NCBI GenBank assembly: GCA_942493385.1
Contig: OW818699.1
Coordinates: 2,728,001-2,792,000 of the forward strand
DNA: 64,000 nucleotides
Direction: 5' to 3'
Source of the DNA: UBA8389 sp942493385
GTDB lineage: Bacteria; Bacteroidota; Bacteroidia; Bacteroidales; UBA1402
Shown here: positions 26,511 to 34,973 of the stretch, piece after piece
Layout: every line of letters begins with the position of its first letter
How positions within the stretch are numbered: the stretch's first letter is position 1
The notes under the pieces: model-generated
The model's input: only the letters and a program-made list of their open reading frames with translations
Databases searched by the model: none
What the model was told of the DNA's origin: nothing
Made by a program: the position numbers and the translations under genes

Positions 26511-27612
26511 AAGACATGAAGACTTCTAGGGGATATATCTTTCTAATCTTGAAGATTGGTAGAATGGAGCTGATCAAACTGATGCCCATCACTCCTGCCG
26601 ATACCAAAAGAATCTGTCCGATTGAGGTCGTATTCGCGACTTCAGGCGTAATTTTCTGAATAAGGCTGATCATTGGGAAAAACAAGATGACACCCATGAT
26701 GAGACCGGCAAAACTTAGCAACATCGATTGGAGCAGAACCAAACCCGTAATGAAACCATGCGGGGAACCCAAGGCTTTGATGATGGCGAAGTCCTTTCGT
26801 CTTTCCAGAACACTTACAGTCAGAATCAGACTGAGAATGGCGGTCAAGACAACCGCTGTGATCATCATGACAATGAAAATTAGGGGTATGATTCCGGTTT
26901 CCATTTCAACAATGTTGTTTTCAACGAAGGTGTCGTTGTCGAAAACGGCCACATTCTTTAGTTTGGCTTCAATGTTTTCCTGAACATCTTTCGGTTTGAA
27001 TCCAGGCAGGATTTTAACTTGATAACAGGAAACTACAAAATGGAAACCCACCACATCGTGTGCTTTGTTCAATGAAATAAAGGCATATTGCATCACAAAC
27101 ATGTTGGTGCCGCCACTAAAACCTACTACAACCAGGGAGTCATCCTTCACTGGTATTCGGTCGCCGATTTTTAGCTTGTATTTGGCAGCAAAGGCATTAT
27201 CCAGCACTATCTCATCGTCGTTTTTAATGGAACGCCCTTCCAGAATACGCGGCGGCCCTCCTACTCCTGTCTCCGGATCAAAACCCGTCAGATAGAACGT
27301 GGCATTTTCGCCTTTGATGGGCACGGATGAGAAAATAAAGAAGATGGGTGAAACCGTTGCGACCCCATCGGTATTATTCAAATCCGTTTCGTAGGAAGTA
27401 GGCAATAAAGTGGTGCTTCGCAATATATTTGTCGCGTGTTTCTGAAGAACCCAAAGATCGGCTTTGCTGGTACGCACATATTCCACGCAACCATCGGCAA
27501 CCGACTGGTATAAGGAAACAACAAAAAGCATCAACAAGGTGCAAAGCGCAATACCCAAGGAGGTTAGGATAAAACGCTGTTTGTTTTCAATCAACAATTT
27601 GAAAGTGTACAT
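26509..27612 (-). CDS. ABC transporter permease, MacB/FtsX type
   Basis: Inner-membrane permease of about 367 residues with the four-helix FtsX/MacB plan. TM1 is at about 15-37, followed by a large periplasmic domain (about 40-235) and three C-terminal helices with the FtsX signature RRKDFAIIKALGSP. The start KLLIENKQRFILTSLGIALCTLLM and the KADLWVLQKH stretch recall DevC-like permeases. ATG 27612 is preferred to an upstream TTG. Neither an ATPase nor a membrane-fusion partner adjoins it, so the complex it belongs to cannot be told from the window. Confidence 0.82.
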   Translation of the reverse strand: MYTFKLLIENKQRFILTSLGIALCTLLMLFVVSLYQSVADGCVEYVRTSKADLWVLQKHATNILRSTTLLPTSYETDLNNTDGVATVSPIFFIFSSVPIKGENATFYLTGFDPETGVGGPPRILEGRSIKNDDEIVLDNAFAAKYKLKIGDRIPVKDDSLVVVGFSGGTNMFVMQYAFISLNKAHDVVGFHFVVSCYQVKILPGFKPKDVQENIEAKLKNVAVFDNDTFVENNIVEMETGIIPLIFIVMMITAVVLTAILSLILTVSVLERRKDFAIIKALGSPHGFITGLVLLQSMLLSFAGLIMGVILFFPMISLIQKITPEVANTTSIGQILLVSAGVMGISLISSILPIFKIRKIYPLEVFMS

Positions 27613-27679
27613 AAGCCCATACAAGTTCGTTAAGGGCGAAGATAATGAACTTTTTCAGCTTCCAAAGTTTTCAACCCAC

Positions 27680-27709
27680 AAAAAAACCACCCTGAAATAG
27701 AGTGGTTTT
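27680..27709 (-). terminator. terminator of tgt-lptG-uraA
   Basis: 8-bp stem AAAACCAC/GTGGTTTT (27683-27690 with 27702-27709) with the tail of T on the minus strand, 25 bases past the uraA stop. Confidence 0.75.
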
Positions 27710-27734
27710 CGTAAGGATAATATTGATTGAGTGT

Positions 27735-29024
27735 TTACACGTCCTCGTTCATCAGTTTCATTTTTTTGAAACCCCAAAAAATCAATGAAAGTACAACACC
27801 AACAATGGCTGCGAATGCCATACCCTTGAGTTCGACGGAGCCGATCATGATGCTGGCACCGCTTACACCGACCACAAACGTTATGGCACCAAGGACCATG
27901 TTGCTGTTTTTGCTGAAATCAACTTTTTGTTCAACAAAAATACGAAGACCCTGCACGGCTATGACACCATAAAGAAGCATCGTGATGCCACCCATTACCG
28001 GGCCAGGAATGGTGGAGATGGCTGCAGAGACTTTCCCGATCAGGGAGAAGGCGATGGCCATGACAGCAGCACCGCGAATAACCCACACCGAATAAACGCG
28101 TGTGATGGCCATGACACCGATGTTTTCACCATAGGTCGTGTTTGGGGGTGAGCCAGTGAAACCGGAGATAATGTTGGAAATCCCATCACCCAGCAAAGAA
28201 CGGTGCAGTCCAGGTTTCTTCATCAAGTCCGTTTCCGTGATCTTGCCGGTAACGATGAGATGGCTGATGTGTTCAGCCAAAACAACGATGCATGCAGGAG
28301 CAATAATGAGGATGGCAGTGGTGTCGTAAACTGGAGCCTGAAATTTGGGAAGTGCGAACCAAGCGGCATTGCTGATGGTGGTGGTATCCACCATGCCCAT
28401 GGCAAGAGCCAAAAGATAGCCTGCAAGGACAGCAAACAAAATGGGAATGACGGCTAAGAAACGTTTGAACAAAACCGAGCCGATGATGCCGACGCAAAGG
28501 GTAAAGAGCGAGACAATCAACGTGTTCGTATCGGGTGTGTAAGCCGCAACAACTTGACCGACATTGGTTGGCCAAGGAGCCAATCCTGCCTGACGCGCAG
28601 CCACAGGTGCCAGTTCGAGTCCGATGATGGCAACCACGGCACCCATGACGGCTGGTGGCATGACCACGTCAATCCATTTGATGCCCCATTTGTAAACCAC
28701 CCACGAAATCAGGACGAAAAACAAACCAAAGAAAATGAAACCGGATTGTGCATGTGCGAAACCACCGTAATTGGCAGAAATCAACATGACAGGGGCAATA
28801 AAAGCGAAGCTTGAACCTAAATAGGCCGGAATGCCGCCTTTGGTTACCCAGGAATAGATAAGCGTACCGATACCATTCATCAATAAAGCGATGGCCGGAT
28901 CCACACCCAATAGGATCGGAACCAAGATGGTAGCACCAAACATTGCAGTCAGGTGCTGAAGACTGAGTGGAATACTCTCCAGGATTGGCATTTTCTCGTG
29001 AATGCCGATGACTCTTCTGCTCAT
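27735..29024 (-). CDS. uraA: uracil/xanthine permease, NCS2 family (UraA-like)
   Basis: Inner-membrane nucleobase:proton symporter, most likely for uracil. The 429-residue protein has about 14 membrane segments, the N-terminal block LQHLTAMFGATILVPILLG, and the substrate-site stretches VVLAEHISHLIVTGK and GSPPNTTYGENIGVMAITRVYS typical of UraA/PyrP. Length is standard. It lies 39 bases after lptG in a tgt-lptG-uraA unit. Uridine kinase, thymidine kinase and pyrBI elsewhere in the window complete pyrimidine supply. Uracil over xanthine is inferred from sequence similarity. Confidence 0.9.
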   Translation of the reverse strand: MSRRVIGIHEKMPILESIPLSLQHLTAMFGATILVPILLGVDPAIALLMNGIGTLIYSWVTKGGIPAYLGSSFAFIAPVMLISANYGGFAHAQSGFIFFGLFFVLISWVVYKWGIKWIDVVMPPAVMGAVVAIIGLELAPVAARQAGLAPWPTNVGQVVAAYTPDTNTLIVSLFTLCVGIIGSVLFKRFLAVIPILFAVLAGYLLALAMGMVDTTTISNAAWFALPKFQAPVYDTTAILIIAPACIVVLAEHISHLIVTGKITETDLMKKPGLHRSLLGDGISNIISGFTGSPPNTTYGENIGVMAITRVYSVWVIRGAAVMAIAFSLIGKVSAAISTIPGPVMGGITMLLYGVIAVQGLRIFVEQKVDFSKNSNMVLGAITFVVGVSGASIMIGSVELKGMAFAAIVGVVLSLIFWGFKKMKLMNEDV

Positions 29025-29063
29025 GAAATCGATTTTAAGGTTAGTATGTAAGGATTAAGAAAG

Positions 29064-30203
29064 TTATTTTGGAGCCTTAATATAAAGGTATAAACCGACA
29101 AAGGCAAACAGGATGTTTGGCAACCAGACTGCCAAACCTGGCGATAATCCTCCTCCCTCCGCAAAGCTTCCTGAAATGGTGTCAAACATGATGTATGCAA
29201 AGCTGATGAGAATACCCAATCCTAGATGCAGTCCCATGCCACCCCTGACTTTTCTGGAGGCAAGTGAAACGCCAATCAGTGTCAGGATGAATGCGGAAAA
29301 TGGAAAAGAAAAACGACGGTTGTATTCCAAACTGTATTCCTTGATGTTGGCGACCCCCCTGAGCGCCTGCCTGTCCAAATATGCTTTTAGTTCAGGTGTG
29401 GTCAGTTGTTCGCTCCAGCCCTTAACGATAAAGAATTCTTCCGGTTTGACTTGAATGGACGTATCCAGCGTGGATCCTTTGGTAATGGTTTCATTCAGAC
29501 CGTCAAAGTTGCGAATCATGTATTCGGACAAACTCCAACGATAAGTGCTGTCCTCATGGATGCGATTGGCAGTTAATCTGGAAACCAACATCTTGCCATC
29601 GTATTTCTCAAGAAAGAAGTCGTAGCCCGTATTGCTGGCCTTTTCGAAACGGTCGATATACATGATGACACCCGGTTCCACTTCCATTTGAATGTGGCGT
29701 GTGTAATCGGTGGTCAATTTTTTGACGTATTTATCCTCAAAAGCCAGTCGTGTCTTATTGGCTACAGGAATCCAGAAGGAGTTCAGCATAAAAGTCATCA
29801 ATGCCAGAAAGGCTGCTGCCATCATGTAGGGACGCATCAATCGTTTAAAGCTTACACCGCTGGCAAGGATGGCAATGATTTCGGTGTCACTGGCCAATTT
29901 GGATGTAAAATAAATGACGGAGATGAAAATGAACAAGGGGCTGAACCGAACCCCGAAATAAGGTATGAAATTGAGGTAATAATGAAAAATGATCTCGTGT
30001 GATGTGGCATCGTGCCCCATGAACTTGTCGAGTTTCTCATTGAAGTCGAATACGACGACGATGGCCATGATCAGTGTGATGCAAAAGAAAAAGGTTCCCA
30101 GGAACTTGCCTATGATGTAGCTGTCCAGACGTTTCAGACGGAAAAATGAATCACGTTCTGACACGACTTTGGGATGCTTCACTATATTCTTTTTGAACGC
30201 CAT
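29064..30203 (-). CDS. LptF/LptG family permease (lipopolysaccharide export)
   Basis: Permease of the YjgP/YjgQ family, part of the LptB2FG complex that extracts lipopolysaccharide from the inner membrane. In 379 residues there are three N-terminal helices with RLDSYIIGKFLGTFFFCITL, then a periplasmic beta-jellyroll domain (about 150-290) with EVEPGVIMYIDRFEK. Three C-terminal helices include RRFSFPFSAFILTLIGVSLASRK (quoted here only to show the PFSAF motif). It lies 9 bases after tgt. Whether it plays the F or G role is not decidable here, so no symbol is given. Confidence 0.88.
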   Translation of the reverse strand: MAFKKNIVKHPKVVSERDSFFRLKRLDSYIIGKFLGTFFFCITLIMAIVVVFDFNEKLDKFMGHDATSHEIIFHYYLNFIPYFGVRFSPLFIFISVIYFTSKLASDTEIIAILASGVSFKRLMRPYMMAAAFLALMTFMLNSFWIPVANKTRLAFEDKYVKKLTTDYTRHIQMEVEPGVIMYIDRFEKASNTGYDFFLEKYDGKMLVSRLTANRIHEDSTYRWSLSEYMIRNFDGLNETITKGSTLDTSIQVKPEEFFIVKGWSEQLTTPELKAYLDRQALRGVANIKEYSLEYNRRFSFPFSAFILTLIGVSLASRKVRGGMGLHLGLGILISFAYIMFDTISGSFAEGGGLSPGLAVWLPNILFAFVGLYLYIKAPK

Positions 30204-30212
30204 TTCTTGTGT

Positions 30213-31343
30213 TTATAATCGCGCGGTGACTTTTTTGATCATTTGGTCTTTCCAACTGGAGAAATCACCCGCTATGATGCGTTTGCGTGCTTCACCAACC
30301 AACCAAAGATAAAAGGCAAGATTATGGATGGAAGCGATTTGAAGGCCCAACAGTTCATTGGAGATGAACAAATGGCGCAGATAGGCTTTGGAGTAAAGGG
30401 TGTCCACCGTCGCTGTTCCTTCCGGATCGATGGGCGAAAAGTCGTCCACCCATTTGTGGTTGCGCATATTCATGATGCCGTTGCGGGTGAACAACATGCC
30501 GTTGCGGCCATTGCGGGTTGGCATCACGCAGTCAAACATGTCCACTCCCCGTTCGATGCCCTCCAGGATGTTGGCAGGTGTGCCGACGCCCATCAAATAA
30601 CGGGGTTTGTCCTGCGGCAATATTTCGTTGACCAATTCGATCATTTCGTACATCTTCTCCGTGGGTTCGCCTACGGCCAAACCACCTATGGCATTGCCTT
30701 CCCTACCTTTTGAGGCAATGTATTCGGCAGAGCGCTTTCTAAGCTCAGGATAAACACAACCTTGTACGATGGGAAACAGCGTTTGGTTGTATCCATATTT
30801 TGGATCCGTATGGTCGAAGCGGTCAATGCAGCGATCCAGCCAACGGTGGGTCATCTCCATGGATTTTCGTGCATACTCGAAATCGGCCGTACCCGGTGTG
30901 CATTCGTCAAAGGCCATGATGATGTCGGCACCGATGGTACGCTGCGTATCCATCACATTTTCGGGTGTGAACAGGTGCTTGGAACCGTCAATATGGGATT
31001 GGAAAGTGGCGCCTTCTTCCTTTATCTTTCTGCGATGAGCCAATGAAAAGACTTGAAAACCACCACTATCTGTCAAAATTGGTTTGTGCCAGGAATTGAA
31101 TTTATGCAAGCCACCTACTCGTTCGAGGATGTCAAGACCTGGCCTCAAATAAAGATGATAGGTATTTCCAAGAATGATTTGTGCCTTGATTTCAGTATCC
31201 AGTTCGGTCTGATGAACCGCTTTGACGGAACCGACCGTACCCACCGGCATGAAGATGGGTGTTTCAATGGGTCCGTGATCGGTTTGAATCAATCCGGCCC
31301 GTGCATTTGTCTTGGTGTCCCGGGCCAGCAGCTCGAAGGTCAT
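30213..31343 (-). CDS. tgt: queuine tRNA-ribosyltransferase, without zinc cysteines
   Basis: Tgt exchanges guanine 34 of GUN-anticodon tRNAs for preQ1. ATG 31343 starts MTFELLARDTKTNARAGL, the normal N-terminus, giving 376 residues. Active-site features DSGGFQVFSL, MAFDECTPG, GGLAVGEP, and GVGTPANILEGIERGVDMFD (the nucleophilic Asp) are intact, as is IHNLAFY with the zinc-ligand His. The cysteine motif CxCxxC normally between SPIDPE and YSRAYLRHL is replaced by GTATVDTL, so three of the four zinc ligands are missing. First gene of tgt-lptG-uraA. Confidence 0.93.
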   Translation of the reverse strand: MTFELLARDTKTNARAGLIQTDHGPIETPIFMPVGTVGSVKAVHQTELDTEIKAQIILGNTYHLYLRPGLDILERVGGLHKFNSWHKPILTDSGGFQVFSLAHRRKIKEEGATFQSHIDGSKHLFTPENVMDTQRTIGADIIMAFDECTPGTADFEYARKSMEMTHRWLDRCIDRFDHTDPKYGYNQTLFPIVQGCVYPELRKRSAEYIASKGREGNAIGGLAVGEPTEKMYEMIELVNEILPQDKPRYLMGVGTPANILEGIERGVDMFDCVMPTRNGRNGMLFTRNGIMNMRNHKWVDDFSPIDPEGTATVDTLYSKAYLRHLFISNELLGLQIASIHNLAFYLWLVGEARKRIIAGDFSSWKDQMIKKVTARL

Positions 31344-31360
31344 ATAGCGAATTTTGATCA

Positions 31361-31368
31361 CAAAGATA
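31361..31368 (-). promoter_or_regulatory. promoter of tgt-lptG-uraA
   Basis: Minus-strand TATCTTTG, a perfect -7 box 18 bases before the tgt ATG at 31343, which supports that start. Confidence 0.6.
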
Positions 31369-31390
31369 AGCGATTCAGGGCAAAAAAAAC

Positions 31391-31398
31391 TACCTTTG
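31391..31398 (+). promoter_or_regulatory. promoter of mntP
   Basis: TACCTTTG, a perfect -7 box 30 bases before mntP and 22 bases from the divergent tgt box. Confidence 0.6.
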
Positions 31399-31428
31399 AC
31401 GCTCCGAAATTGAAAAAAGCCGACGTCT

Positions 31429-31989
31429 ATGAACCTTTCAGACATCATCCTCATTGCCATTGGATTAGCCATGGATTGTTTTGCCGTTTCCATCGCTTGC
31501 GGCATTGTGATGAAACCTTTCCGTTTTGGACCAGCCTTTCGCATTGCTTTTTTGTTCGGACTTTTCCAAGCTGTTATGCCATTGATTGGTTGGCTTGCCG
31601 GAAGCACCTTCCAGCACCTGATCGAATCATTCGACCATTGGATTGCCTTTGGCATTTTACTCATTCTTGGTGGAAGAATGCTTTGGGAATATTTTTTCGT
31701 ACACCCCGACAAAAAAATATTAAATCCCTATAAAAAGAGAGTGGTGTTGACGCTTGCGCTGGCTACTAGCATCGACGCCATGGCCATTGGGCTTTCATTT
31801 GCTTTCCTGCGAATCGATTTGATGCAACCTGTACTCATCATCGGTGCGGCGTCCCTTTTGTTTTCAGCCCTTGGTTTGTTTATCGGCAAACGTTACGGAC
31901 ATCGATACAACATTCCTGCCGAATTGTTCGGTGGTATCGTATTGATTGGCATCGGCATAAAAATTTTACTGGAGCATATTTGCAAGTAA
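31429..31989 (+). CDS. mntP: manganese efflux pump MntP
   Basis: Small inner-membrane exporter of Mn(II). The 186 residues form six hydrophobic helices in two related halves, each with the conserved aspartate: IAIGLAMDCFAVSIACG (Asp near 15) and TSIDAMAIGLSFAF (Asp near 110). Length matches E. coli MntP. The leader of about 25 bases is too short for a yybP-ykoY manganese riboswitch, so control, if any, is by a protein. Divergent from tgt and followed by rubrerythrin. Confidence 0.92.
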   Translation: MNLSDIILIAIGLAMDCFAVSIACGIVMKPFRFGPAFRIAFLFGLFQAVMPLIGWLAGSTFQHLIESFDHWIAFGILLILGGRMLWEYFFVHPDKKILNPYKKRVVLTLALATSIDAMAIGLSFAFLRIDLMQPVLIIGAASLLFSALGLFIGKRYGHRYNIPAELFGGIVLIGIGIKILLEHICK

Positions 31990-32008
31990 CTTTTCGCTTA
32001 AAATTTCT

Positions 32009-32016
32009 TATCTTTG
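32009..32016 (+). promoter_or_regulatory. promoter of rubrerythrin
   Basis: TATCTTTG, a perfect -7 box; leader about 75 bases before the ATG at 32098. Confidence 0.55.
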
Positions 32017-32097
32017 GTTGATACATGCTTGGTGATTGGAGGAACTTCCATCATCATTTCATCTCCTGCAAGTTATTAATCCCTAAATACAGAAACT

Positions 32098-32676
32098 ATG
32101 GAAAAAAGCATCAAAGGAACTCAGACTGAAATCAATCTGCTCACTACATTCGCAGGTGAATCACAGGCACGCATGCGTTACTCCTACTACGCTGTCGTAG
32201 CCAAAAAAGAAGGTTACGAACAGATTTCAGCCATTTTTGAAGAAACGGCCAACCAGGAAATGCAACATGCCAAGCGGATGTTCAAGTATTTGGAAGGTGG
32301 CATGGTTGAAATCAAGGCCAGCTATCCCGCAGGAATGATTGGCACCACTGCCGAAAATCTGAAGGCTGCTGCCGGTGGCGAGCACGAAGAATGGTCGGAA
32401 CTCTATCCAAAATTTGCTGACATCGCGGAAGCTGAAGGATTCAAGGAAATAGCCACGATGTACAGAGCCATTTCCAAGTGTGAAGCCAGGCACGAAGCTC
32501 GTTACCTGAAGCTGTTGGCCAACCTGGAAAATGGTACCATTTTCAAACGTGAAGAAAAAGTGAAATGGGTGTGCCGCAAATGTGGTTTCGTTCATGAAGG
32601 CAAATCGGCTCCTCAAAACTGCCCGGCCTGCAACCACCCGCAAGGCTATTTTGAACTGGAAAGCGAAAACTATTAA
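32098..32676 (+). CDS. rbr: rubrerythrin
   Basis: Non-haem di-iron peroxidase that reduces hydrogen peroxide in anaerobes. The 192 residues have the four-helix ferritin-like domain with iron ligands in FAGESQARMRY and EETANQEMQHAKRM (about 17-60) and in AEAEGF and SKCEARHEARY. The C-terminal rubredoxin domain follows with CRKCG (near 160) and CPACNHPQGYF. All ligands are present. Its presence supports an anaerobic lifestyle. It is followed by the first copy of the 143-bp hairpin repeat. Confidence 0.96.
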   Translation: MEKSIKGTQTEINLLTTFAGESQARMRYSYYAVVAKKEGYEQISAIFEETANQEMQHAKRMFKYLEGGMVEIKASYPAGMIGTTAENLKAAAGGEHEEWSELYPKFADIAEAEGFKEIATMYRAISKCEARHEARYLKLLANLENGTIFKREEKVKWVCRKCGFVHEGKSAPQNCPACNHPQGYFELESENY

Positions 32677-32681
32677 GGTAT

Positions 32682-32824
32682 TTTTTGGCTAAACGGGATA
32701 AGATGTTTCAATAGAGTGCCAAGGTCAAGGCGTTGGTTATGAGACACCCCGGAGCGTACTTAAGGTACGTGAGGAGTGGCGAATAAACAATAACGCAGAG
32801 ATTGGTGCTCTATTGAGACATCTT
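32682..32824. repeat. 143-bp hairpin repeat, copy 1
   Basis: The left flank TTTTTGGC-AAACGG (32682-32696) is followed by a 125-base core (32700-32824) whose ends pair over 23 positions with three G-T pairs. Inside are a conserved asymmetric internal loop, a variable 8-pair stem and an apical CGTAC/GTACG hairpin. It matches copy 2 at 63680-63822 over the same length. It lies between convergent rubrerythrin and kup genes and ends 8 bases from the kup stop codon. Confidence 0.9.
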
Positions 32825-32832
32825 TTTGTTGT

Positions 32833-34845
32833 TTAATCTACTCTAGTAAATTTGACATCAGTCATCTTCACCCTTTTTAAGGTGCCGAACTTTGAACGTT
32901 TAGGCACGACATTTTCCCCTTGAATTATCTCGGAGCGCGCTAGCAGCGGTACTTCCTCCACAGCAACATTGGTCGAATCCAGACCCAGATGGGTCACATC
33001 GTTCATGCCAATTTTGCGGATCAAAAAGAAGAAATTCATGATGAGTCCGTGCCATTTTGCAAAGTCGTAGTCGTTGTTGGGGACGCGTTCGATGACAATG
33101 TACCTGAAATCACTCAGAATGTTGAATTCACGGAGCGAGGGATAATGAGATATCAGATCCACTTGCTTGTCCTCCATCAATTCATGGACAATGTTGTGAA
33201 AGTATAGGTTAACCTTGGTAGGCACCTTAAAACCAAGCCTAAGATCCACCCGTATCAAAACGCCTGGAATAAGGTGGTGCACCTCGTATTCGGTCGTATG
33301 TGGATCGTCCACAATGTCCACATGTAAAATCCAATACACATCCGCTCTTTTTGGCTGCTTTCTAAGCATCGAAAAGAGAATCTTGTTCTCAATTTCGGGT
33401 ATGTAATTGGCATGTGTCACATAGACCAGGTTGGATGCGTATTTGGGAACGCTCATATCCTTGGAAAGTGCCTCAATGACAGGCAGGTATTTTTTAATTT
33501 TTACAAAAGTGATAAAGCTGTTTTTGATGCGACGCCCTTTGTTCCAAGTGTACATGACCAGCATGAAGAATCCTGCGATTAGGATGGTGATCCAACCACC
33601 GTGCATGAATTTAGTCATGTTGGCTGCCAGGAAAGAGAGTTCAATCGAAAAGAAAATGAGCCCTAAAACAATTCGGACTACCAATGAGGTTTTATCCTTC
33701 AGGTAGTACATCAGCAAGATGGAGGTCATTAACATTGCCAGTGTAATGGCCAACCCATAGGCAGCTTCCATTCCGGTTGATTTCTGGAAATACAGCACAA
33801 TGAAGCAGCATCCAACATACAGAATCGTATTGATGAGCGGAATGTACATCTGGCCTTTGATGGTGGTGGGATAATGGATTCGGACCTTCGGGAAAAAATT
33901 TAGGGAAATGGCTTCCGAAATGATGGTATAACTGCCACTGATCAATGCTTGGCTGGCAATGATGGCAGCAGCGGTAGCCACTAGAATGCCTGGAACCAGG
34001 AACCACTCTGGCATGATGGCATAGAAGGGATTGACAGTGGCGGTAATTTCTGCCGGATGAGTGATAATCCAAGCACCTTGACCGAAATAATTCAATAGCA
34101 ACGATGTCTTGACAAAAATCCAGGAGATGCGGATGTTCTTGATTCCACAGTGTCCGAGGTCTGAATACAAGGCTTCAGCTCCTGTGGTACAAAGAAAAAC
34201 AGCGCCCAACAAGATCAGTGCATTCGGAAAATGAACAAGGATTTGATAGGCATAATAGGGATTGACAGCTTTCAAAACGGCCGGATATTGAATGATTTGG
34301 GAGAAACCCAACACGGCCAGCATGGAGAACCAGAACAACATCATGGGGCCGAAGGATTTGCCCAGAAAATTGGTGCCGAACTGTTGAACTACAAAAAGCA
34401 AGGTGATGATGATGAGCACCACCGTTACGACGGGTAGTTGTGGATTAAGAATTCGAAGCCCTTCGACGGCTGAAGTGACGGTGATGGCCGGCGTGATGAT
34501 GCCGTCTGCCAGCAATGCACAGGCTCCAACGATGGCAATCAAGTATAGCCACTTGTTTTCCTTCTTGACCAGCGCGAAAAGGGAAAGAATGCCTCCTTCC
34601 CCCTTGTTATCTGCCCTAAGGGTGATTAAAATGTACTTGAACGTGGTTTGGAGCGTCAAAGTCCAAAAGACACAGGAGATGGCTCCCAACACAAAAGCTT
34701 CGTCTGCAAAGGCCGTTCCGTTAAGAATGGCTCGGATGGTGTAAAGGGGCGATGTACCTACATCACCGTAAACAATGCCGAGTGTGATGAGCAGTCCAGC
34801 CATCGAAAGCTTGGATGCGTGACCGGCATGAGTAGCTTGTTTCAA
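32833..34845 (-). CDS. kup: KUP-family potassium uptake protein
   Basis: Inner-membrane K+:H+ symporter of up to 670 residues. Twelve hydrophobic segments fill residues 1-430, starting with the family signature GIVYGDVGTSPLYTIR (about 24-39) and including ADGIITPAITVTSAVEGL. A cytosolic C-terminal tail follows to 670. The full frame begins with TTG at 34845; an ATG at 34803 would remove 14 residues, but the longer form keeps the positive residues before TM1 and is preferred with modest certainty. Monocistronic, with its own promoter. Confidence 0.9.
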   Translation of the reverse strand: MKQATHAGHASKLSMAGLLITLGIVYGDVGTSPLYTIRAILNGTAFADEAFVLGAISCVFWTLTLQTTFKYILITLRADNKGEGGILSLFALVKKENKWLYLIAIVGACALLADGIITPAITVTSAVEGLRILNPQLPVVTVVLIIITLLFVVQQFGTNFLGKSFGPMMLFWFSMLAVLGFSQIIQYPAVLKAVNPYYAYQILVHFPNALILLGAVFLCTTGAEALYSDLGHCGIKNIRISWIFVKTSLLLNYFGQGAWIITHPAEITATVNPFYAIMPEWFLVPGILVATAAAIIASQALISGSYTIISEAISLNFFPKVRIHYPTTIKGQMYIPLINTILYVGCCFIVLYFQKSTGMEAAYGLAITLAMLMTSILLMYYLKDKTSLVVRIVLGLIFFSIELSFLAANMTKFMHGGWITILIAGFFMLVMYTWNKGRRIKNSFITFVKIKKYLPVIEALSKDMSVPKYASNLVYVTHANYIPEIENKILFSMLRKQPKRADVYWILHVDIVDDPHTTEYEVHHLIPGVLIRVDLRLGFKVPTKVNLYFHNIVHELMEDKQVDLISHYPSLREFNILSDFRYIVIERVPNNDYDFAKWHGLIMNFFFLIRKIGMNDVTHLGLDSTNVAVEEVPLLARSEIIQGENVVPKRSKFGTLKRVKMTDVKFTRVD

Positions 34846-34862
34846 GAGTCAAAAAGTTTGCG

Positions 34863-34870
34863 CAAAGATA
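34863..34870 (-). promoter_or_regulatory. promoter of kup
   Basis: Minus-strand TATCTTTG, a perfect -7 box 17 bases before the TTG start and 59 bases before the alternative ATG. Confidence 0.5.
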
Positions 34871-34973
34871 AAGTCATTTCGGATGGATTCCATCAAAAAT
34901 GTGAAAAAAAAACAACAAACCATTAACAGGCTAAAAAATGTACCTATATTAGAGTTAGAAACGGTACGTAAGT

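Noticed and set aside
31399..31428. A manganese riboswitch before mntP
   Set aside because: The leader from the -7 box is about 25 bases, too short for the yybP-ykoY fold.
31344..31712. Upstream extension of tgt by 123 codons
   Set aside because: It runs antisense through the divergent mntP gene and both promoters; Tgt begins at 31343 with its standard N-terminus.
32700..32824. Copy 1 of the repeat as an ordinary terminator for rubrerythrin or kup
   Set aside because: A T-rich run follows only on the plus strand of copy 1; copy 2 lacks it on both strands, and the 125-base conserved layout is far larger than a terminator needs.
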